NCBI GenBank assembly: GCA_963978545.1
Contig: OZ021723.1
Coordinates: 97,434,002 to 97,498,001, forward strand
Reading direction: 5' to 3'
Length of the DNA stretch: 64,000 nucleotides
From: Linyphia triangularis
Taxonomy: Eukaryota > Arthropoda > Arachnida > Araneae > Linyphiidae
Positions 58,640 to 64,000 of this stretch are shown here, piece by piece. Numbering within the stretch: the stretch's first letter is position 1; each line of letters starts with the position of its first letter. The translations under genes were made by a program, and so were the position numbers. A model generated the notes under the pieces. It had not been told where the DNA came from, searched no databases, and was given only the letters and a program-made list of their open reading frames with translations.

Positions 58640-59425
58640 TTTAATCCTAACAATGAAAGGCAGATATTTTCTTGGTATAACTTCAAACTTAAACATTGAG
58701 TTGAGGTGTTAAAAAATTATTTTTTATATTGTATATTCCAAATATAGCTACAATATTAAGTTTAAACTATCTAGATAAAATGTAAGGTAATGTACAACTT
58801 CCGTCTAATAAGTGAAAAATATATCTATACATTATTCTTTTTTTAATTATAGAACATGTTTCAAGTAACTTTAAATACTAAACGATAATTTAAAGCTTAA
58901 ATTAGCAGCATGTTTTTGAAGATATAACGGTGTCAATTGTAAAATTATTTTTCCCGACTAACACCATGATACTGAATATTAAAAAAAATTTAATCCCTAG
59001 CATTACAGAGGCATGCAATCTTGCTTTAAAACAAAATTGTAAATTATTCGCATCAAGCAATTCATGCAGCGTAAATTGCTGGATGTTTTGGTGTTGGTCA
59101 TAAAATAACTGAAGTGCCTTTTTGAAATTCTCTTAAAAATAAAATAATATTGTGACGACCTATCTAATTTCCATCTAGGATATTAGAATATTGTTTATAA
59201 TATATTTATGAATTTTAAAAATATTATAAATATATGTTTATTTTGAAGAAAAAAAGTTTCTTTCACAGTCACAGAATGTAACTTACAAATGCAAATAAAA
59301 TTAACTTATGTTTAAGACATCCTAATTTATTTAAAACTAAATTTATCACATTATGGTTCATTACATCTTAAAATTCAGTTTTTTAGCTTTAGAATGACAT
59401 TATTTGCTTAAAAATAATGATTTTG
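58640..59425. other. A+T-rich sequence, nothing recognised
   Basis: No gene or repeat structure was seen. Confidence 0.4.
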
Positions 59426-59429
59426 AAAA

Positions 59430-60110
59430 ATTGGTTGCTTGGTTGACCCTATCATGGAATTGCCAAGATTTTATTTGTTCTTCATGTATTGAAACACATT
59501 TTAAATTTGAATTTAATTTAAGGAGAAAAAATTTAAGGAAGGCATTAGATCTTTCTGGGATTTCTACTTCTCTTATTATACTTAGTGATTGAAAGAAATA
59601 ATTTTTTTTTTTTTTTCACATTACTCGGGACAAGTTGCAAGTTTTTAAATTGTAAAGTTTTGTCTCATTAGATGTTTCTAGCCTGGTACTAAGGATTCTT
59701 GAAAAATTTAAGTTATTGGATAGAACAGCTTACGATAGTAATACTTTCAATAAATGGGAATGTGGAAGAATTCTTTTATTATGAAATTTCTGAAGAACAT
59801 TTTTTTTTTTTTTTTTTTTTTTAATCTTTCTTCCCTCAATTGCGCATTGGATTGCTTACCACTTTTACTAATAACCACATCTAAAACATTTTAACTTTAA
59901 ATATTTCAAATGTTTTCTCTTTCTAATATATGTCAACAATTTTTTTCAGTTATTAAGTCTGACAGTATTAAATATCTTTTAAGTCTTGAATTGTTTGTCA
60001 TTGTTACTGTTACACTAAAACATTTTTAAATGGTTTGTTTTGGTGCAGCTATTGTGAAGTTTAAGAGACTAGTATTACTATAAATATTTGCACCAAGCTA
60101 GAAAATTGTA
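59430..60110 (+). repeat. Duplicated block Y, copy 1 (empty site for a MITE)
   Basis: This aligns with 61441-61960 and 62080-63190. Shared phrases include CATGTATTGAAACACATTTTAAATTTGA, TCTAGCCTGGTACTAAG and AGAAAATTCTAC-type endings. At 60035-60045 it reads GGTTTGTTTTGGTGCAGC, the uninterrupted form of the site that holds a MITE in the 62080-63190 copy. Confidence 0.75.
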
Positions 60111-60114
60111 CTAA

Positions 60115-61000
60115 ATTCTTAGTATCTATTTTTGTCATACGAAACAGTCTTGTATTACACTTTCTAACATTTTCATCTCTTATTTTTGTCTCTTTAAAAA
60201 GAGTTTTCCTAAAATAAATCAAACAATAGGAGACATTCAGACTCTTTTTCAATAACTCTTTCACTTTAAATCACAAGTGTCCTTTTCTGAAATGTAAGAA
60301 TGCATCAGAAAGCAATTTGCTGACTTTTGGTGGTGAAAATTTCAGTTGTGCAGTTACATTTGGGTGAGGGGGGGAGGTTTTACTTAGGGATTAAATATTT
60401 TAAAAACGTTTTAAATAAGATGTCTTGAAAGGACAGGTATTTTGGAAGAAAAATTCAATTATAAAAATTTAATATTGCTTTATGTTCACTATGCAACTAA
60501 AATTGTTAGATATAACTATTTTACACATGCATTAAGAATTTAACCATCTCTTACATGCTTGCATCCCAGCCTTTGAATAGCAGCATGTTCCTCTAAGCAA
60601 ATTATCAAATATTTTTAAAACCGTCATTTCACCTTGTCATATTTTGAGTGAAAATGTTACTAGTTTGTATAGCAGAGCAACTGATTTAATCCAACTTGTT
60701 TTGTTCTTAATGAAGTTTGCATTTACTACAGAAACTTTCTCTCTAAACCATGTGGTTAGTTTGCAAGGTCACAAGCACTGGTACTCAGTTATTAAGTACA
60801 TATTTTGTTTTATTATGTGATTAAAAATGCTTATTTTGCCGTTCAACCTTCCACTCTTGTGGTCTAGTAAATGGTACGTAGTTTCATATTAAGATGTTTC
60901 CTAATCATTCATGAATGTTGTTTTTTATATATATATTTTGAAGAACTGCAGTCAGCAAACATTTTCCCATTAATGAATGGTTTTAATCACAATATGGGAA
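60115..61000. other. A+T-rich sequence, nothing recognised
   Basis: It contains the phrase TTTAACCATCTCTTACATGCTTGCAT (60540), which recurs diverged near 61962, so the duplication blocks may extend into it. Confidence 0.35.
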
Positions 61001-61004
61001 ACTA

Positions 61005-61440
61005 ATACTATGTTATTAGTGTTGTTCAGATTGATTAGAATGTAAAATATAATATCTGATGTAATGCAACTTTTTTTTAATCTGATTATTGTTATATCAG
61101 CAACATTTGCTATAATTAAATTTTTAAAAAAAATAATACTAAAATTTTTCAATCTGTTATGGTTATATTTATTGCTTTTATTGGTACAGTCAAAGTAGAA
61201 TTTAATCAATTTCTTCTTCTATTCCTTAGTGAAGTTAAGAGGTTCAAGTGTTAAGTGAAGATTTCTGGACATATAATGAAAGTTTAAACAATTCTGGCAT
61301 TTTGTTCAACACGTGGAAAGCAATATTTATTAGATCGAGGTAAGAACTGAATTAGTAGAAAGTGCATGTTTGAAAAGTGTTCAATCACAAATAGTATTGA
61401 TTTAAAATACTTTTGAACTATATGTTTTGTAATGTGATTT
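61005..61440 (+). repeat. Duplicated block X, copy 2
   Basis: This is the partner of 55640-56430 and holds the second 110-bp island (61230-61339), preceded by TTCTATTCCTTAG and followed by GTAAGAAC. In the island all frames have stops. Confidence 0.65.
61230..61339 (+). other. 110-bp exon-like island, copy 2
   Basis: Same length and edges as 56215-56324, with substitutions spread along its length and no indels. The flanks are less well conserved, with indels. Confidence 0.35.
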
Positions 61441-61960
61441 TTTCAAGATTTTATTTGGTCTCCATGTATTGAAACACATTTTTAATTTGAAACTTTTATA
61501 GACAGATTGTCTTTCTTGAGTTTCTAATTCAATTGATTGAAAAGAATATTTTGTTTTATATTACTCATAACATGTTTTAAAGGTTTAAAATTACAAGATT
61601 TTTGTCACATTGGATATTTCTAGCAATCCACAGTAGAATTCTTGAAAAACTTGTATTAGTGGAAAGAACAGATCATAACTTTTGAGTAATTGTTAATGTT
61701 GTAGATTTCTTGGATTATTATAAGGAACATTTTGAAGATCTTTTTTTTTTTACTAACCATTATCAGCCTCATTGTGACATATACTGCTAATCACTTCATG
61801 TCTAACATTCATATGATAATGGTTTCTTAGTTTTATTGGATATATTTTAATAGGTTTCTCTTTCTAATATATGCCAATACTTTTTTTTCTTTTACAAAGT
61901 CTGCCAGCAATTTCTAATTGCATACCTTCTTTTCGGAGCAACCATTGTGTCCTAATGAAT
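61441..61960 (+). repeat. Duplicated block Y, copy 2
   Basis: It begins CAAGATTTTATTTGGTCTCCATGTATTGAAAC and follows block Y order for about 500 bp with many indels. It is joined directly to block X copy 2, unlike the arrangement of copies 1. Confidence 0.65.
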
Positions 61961-62079
61961 TTGACCATCCCTTACATGCTTGTATCTCAGTCTGTGATGA
62001 TCAACTTCACTTGTTCTATAGCCAAATTGCTAACCATTTTTCAAAGTTTAAGTGTGTTGCATTTTTTAAGTATTAAGTC

Positions 62080-63190
62080 TGTGGCAATTTTTTCCAAGAT
62101 TTATTTAGATTCTCATGTATTGAAACAAATTTTAAATTTAAAGCTTTAATGGTTTAGAAATTTAAAGAAGACATGTCTTTCTTGGATTTTTATTTTTGTA
62201 ATTGTACTTTGTGATTAAAAAAAAATAATTGTTTTTCACATTGCTCGGAACAAGTTGCAAGCGTTTTAATTTGTTCAAGTTTGTCACTTTGGATATTTCT
62301 AGCCTGGTACTAAGGGTTCTTGAATAGCTTGTGTTTATTAGGTGGAACAGCTTGCTATCAGGTAATTTTCAGTAAATGTGAATGTTGTTGTATTCCTGGA
62401 TTAGTATGGCATTTCTGAAGTAGTTTTATATTTTTCATTCCTCATTAGTCTATATTAGATTGCTTATCACTTTTAACTGTTACTAATAATCACATTAACA
62501 TATTCTTACAGTAATAGATTTTAATTTTAAATATTTTAAGTGGTTCATCTTTCTATTGTATGCCAATGTCTTTTTGGCATTCTTAGGAAGGCTGGCAGCA
62601 ATTTCTAACTGAATACCTTTGAAGTTTTGTATTGTTAGTCATTATTAATGTTACACTAGAACTTTTTAACTGACTTGTTTTCAGGCTTTCCAAGTCATTG
62701 AAAGTGCCTAATACTTTTGAACTTGTTTTAAAGGCCTTGAAAATGCTTAGAGGTGAAGAAAAGTCCTTGAAAATGCTTAGAGGTCCTTAAAAATCCTTAA
62801 TATTTGCAGATGTTGTGTGCCTAACTGCAAAATTTATGAAAATATAGCTCGGACTTGCTATTCCCACATAACCACCACTTATTTGTACTGTATCGGAATT
62901 CTCTGAAATATTTGTATTGTGCATGCCCCAATTTGTAACTTTTCTGTTACCTTTTATGTACAGTATACTTCAGTAAAAATTTATGTACACATATGATGCC
63001 TGAAAACAAATTTTCAAAGGTCTTTAAAAATATTATTTACATCCTTAAAAATCATTGAAAAGTTATTGATCTTCACTCTGTGATTTGAGTAGGAACCCTG
63101 GTTTTGGTGTAACCGTTTTGGATAACTAATTTAAAAGACTGGAATTACTATGAATACTCAGACCAAATTAGAAAATTCTACTTTTCTTAC
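62080..63190 (+). repeat. Duplicated block Y, copy 3 (with MITE)
   Basis: Best match to 59430-60110, including TCTAGCCTGGTACTAAGGGTTCTTGAA. It is interrupted by the MITE at 62682-63100. Confidence 0.7.
62682..63100 (+). mobile_element. CAGGGTTCCC MITE, copy 3 (5-bp TSD GTTTT)
   Basis: 419 bp with degraded left end CAGGCTTTCC and right end AGGAACCCTG. GTTTT flanks it at 62677-62681 and 63101-63105. The paralogous block Y copy 1 has a single GTTTT at the same place, confirming both the boundaries and the 5-bp duplication. Confidence 0.92.
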
Positions 63191-63309
63191 TAAATGCAAA
63201 GTAGTTGGGTCACATTTTTTGATAATTTTAAGACTTATTTACTTGAATTAGTAGCATTTTTGTTTCTTTCTAAAATTGTACTTAAATTTTTGACTAATTC
63301 CTATAAAAA

Positions 63310-63780
63310 ATTAAATACACCGAAAATTCTCCGATTTTCCTCCAAAAACCTCGATATTCTTTCCGAGGAGAAAATAGTTTCTGAAATCTTAATTATTAAA
63401 TTTTAATTATTAAAATGTAAATTAATGACAAACTATTTTAAATTGTAGCTAAACTCATGTTAGTTTTCGTTTTAAAGTTGAAGTAGCATTCTTTTTGAAG
63501 TATTTTAATTGTTGTTTAAAATTAAATCAGTGGATTTAATTAATTTTGTCAAAATAGTATAATGATTATAAAATTATTGTTTTGTTAAAAAAAATGTCAT
63601 TTGACGTACATTTTTATTTTAAATTGGCAGTTTTTTACCATTATTGAAACAAGCTTTTAAAGGAATATGTTTGTGTTGTGAGCTTCTGTCAATTTTTAAG
63701 AAATATCTCTAAAAATTTTGAAATTATCCCTAATATTCCCACTTAAATGCTTTATAAAACTCACTGTACCCTCTACAAAG
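63310..63780 (+). repeat. Dispersed repeat, copy 2 (partner at 10170-10650)
   Basis: See the first copy. It is followed by about 200 bp of unassigned sequence and then, at 63925-64000, by a stretch matching 55830-55890. Confidence 0.6.
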
Positions 63781-64000
63781 GGCTTTTGAACTTATGAATA
63801 AACTCATTGGAAAAATTCTAATAAAAAATGTGTTGCCTAGTTTCGAACAAAAGGGAAGGGTAGTGAAAGAGATAAAACTTCAAAATTTAAAAACAGAATT
63901 CGAAACTTCTGCTAATGAACTTATTCTCTTGATTGTTTTTCATTTTGACCTTTTGTTAGTTTAAAAAAAATAACTTAATCTTTATTTATTGTAGAGTTAA

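Overview
The window is about 30% GC by eye and packed with eukaryotic repeats: TIR transposons, MITEs, tRNA-derived SINEs, a long A+T-rich satellite and a decayed Ty3/Gypsy fragment. No long open reading frame survives. It reads as accessory, mostly non-coding DNA of an animal, probably an invertebrate. P-like, hAT-like and piggyBac-like elements would fit an arthropod, but the sequence does not fix the species. No complete host gene, rRNA or functional tRNA gene is evident. The only gene-like pieces are short exon candidates and broken transposon genes.

Layout. 0.7-5.7 kb: a foldback-type element with about 1.45 kb inverted arms around a decayed minus-strand coding core. 5.8-9 kb: a tandem repeat with an ACAG-rich tail and a palindromic element. 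10-13 kb: a dispersed repeat, a hairpin-rich 177-bp tandem repeat and a SINE with a perfect target duplication. 15.2-18.2 kb: a 3.0-kb element with 15-bp TIRs and a 5-bp TSD. 21-25 kb: several MITEs, one nested in another. 27.3-33.8 kb: about 40 tandem copies of a roughly 160-bp satellite, each able to form a hairpin. 34.7-37.1 kb: an hAT-like MITE splitting an exon-like ORF, a MITE carrying a Gypsy integrase fragment, and a TTAA-flanked MITE. 37.2-50 kb: a diverged family of about 200-bp exon-like repeats inside a segmental duplication (copy A 38.6-46.5 kb, copy B 47.8-50.0 kb). Copy A was enlarged by a P-element-like insertion with a spliced THAP exon pair and by an hAT-like insertion. 50.5-58.7 kb: nested MITEs and two broken copies of one transposon-type protein gene in opposite orientations. 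55.6-64 kb: a mosaic of duplicated blocks, one holding a matched pair of 110-bp exon-like islands.

The most informative feature is relative dating. Several insertions can be compared with a paralogous or inverted-repeat partner that keeps the empty site, so target duplications can be read directly: 8 bp for the P-like element, and 5 bp for several CAGGG- or CAGAG-ended MITEs. Family names come from termini, TSD length and remembered motifs, since no database search was possible.
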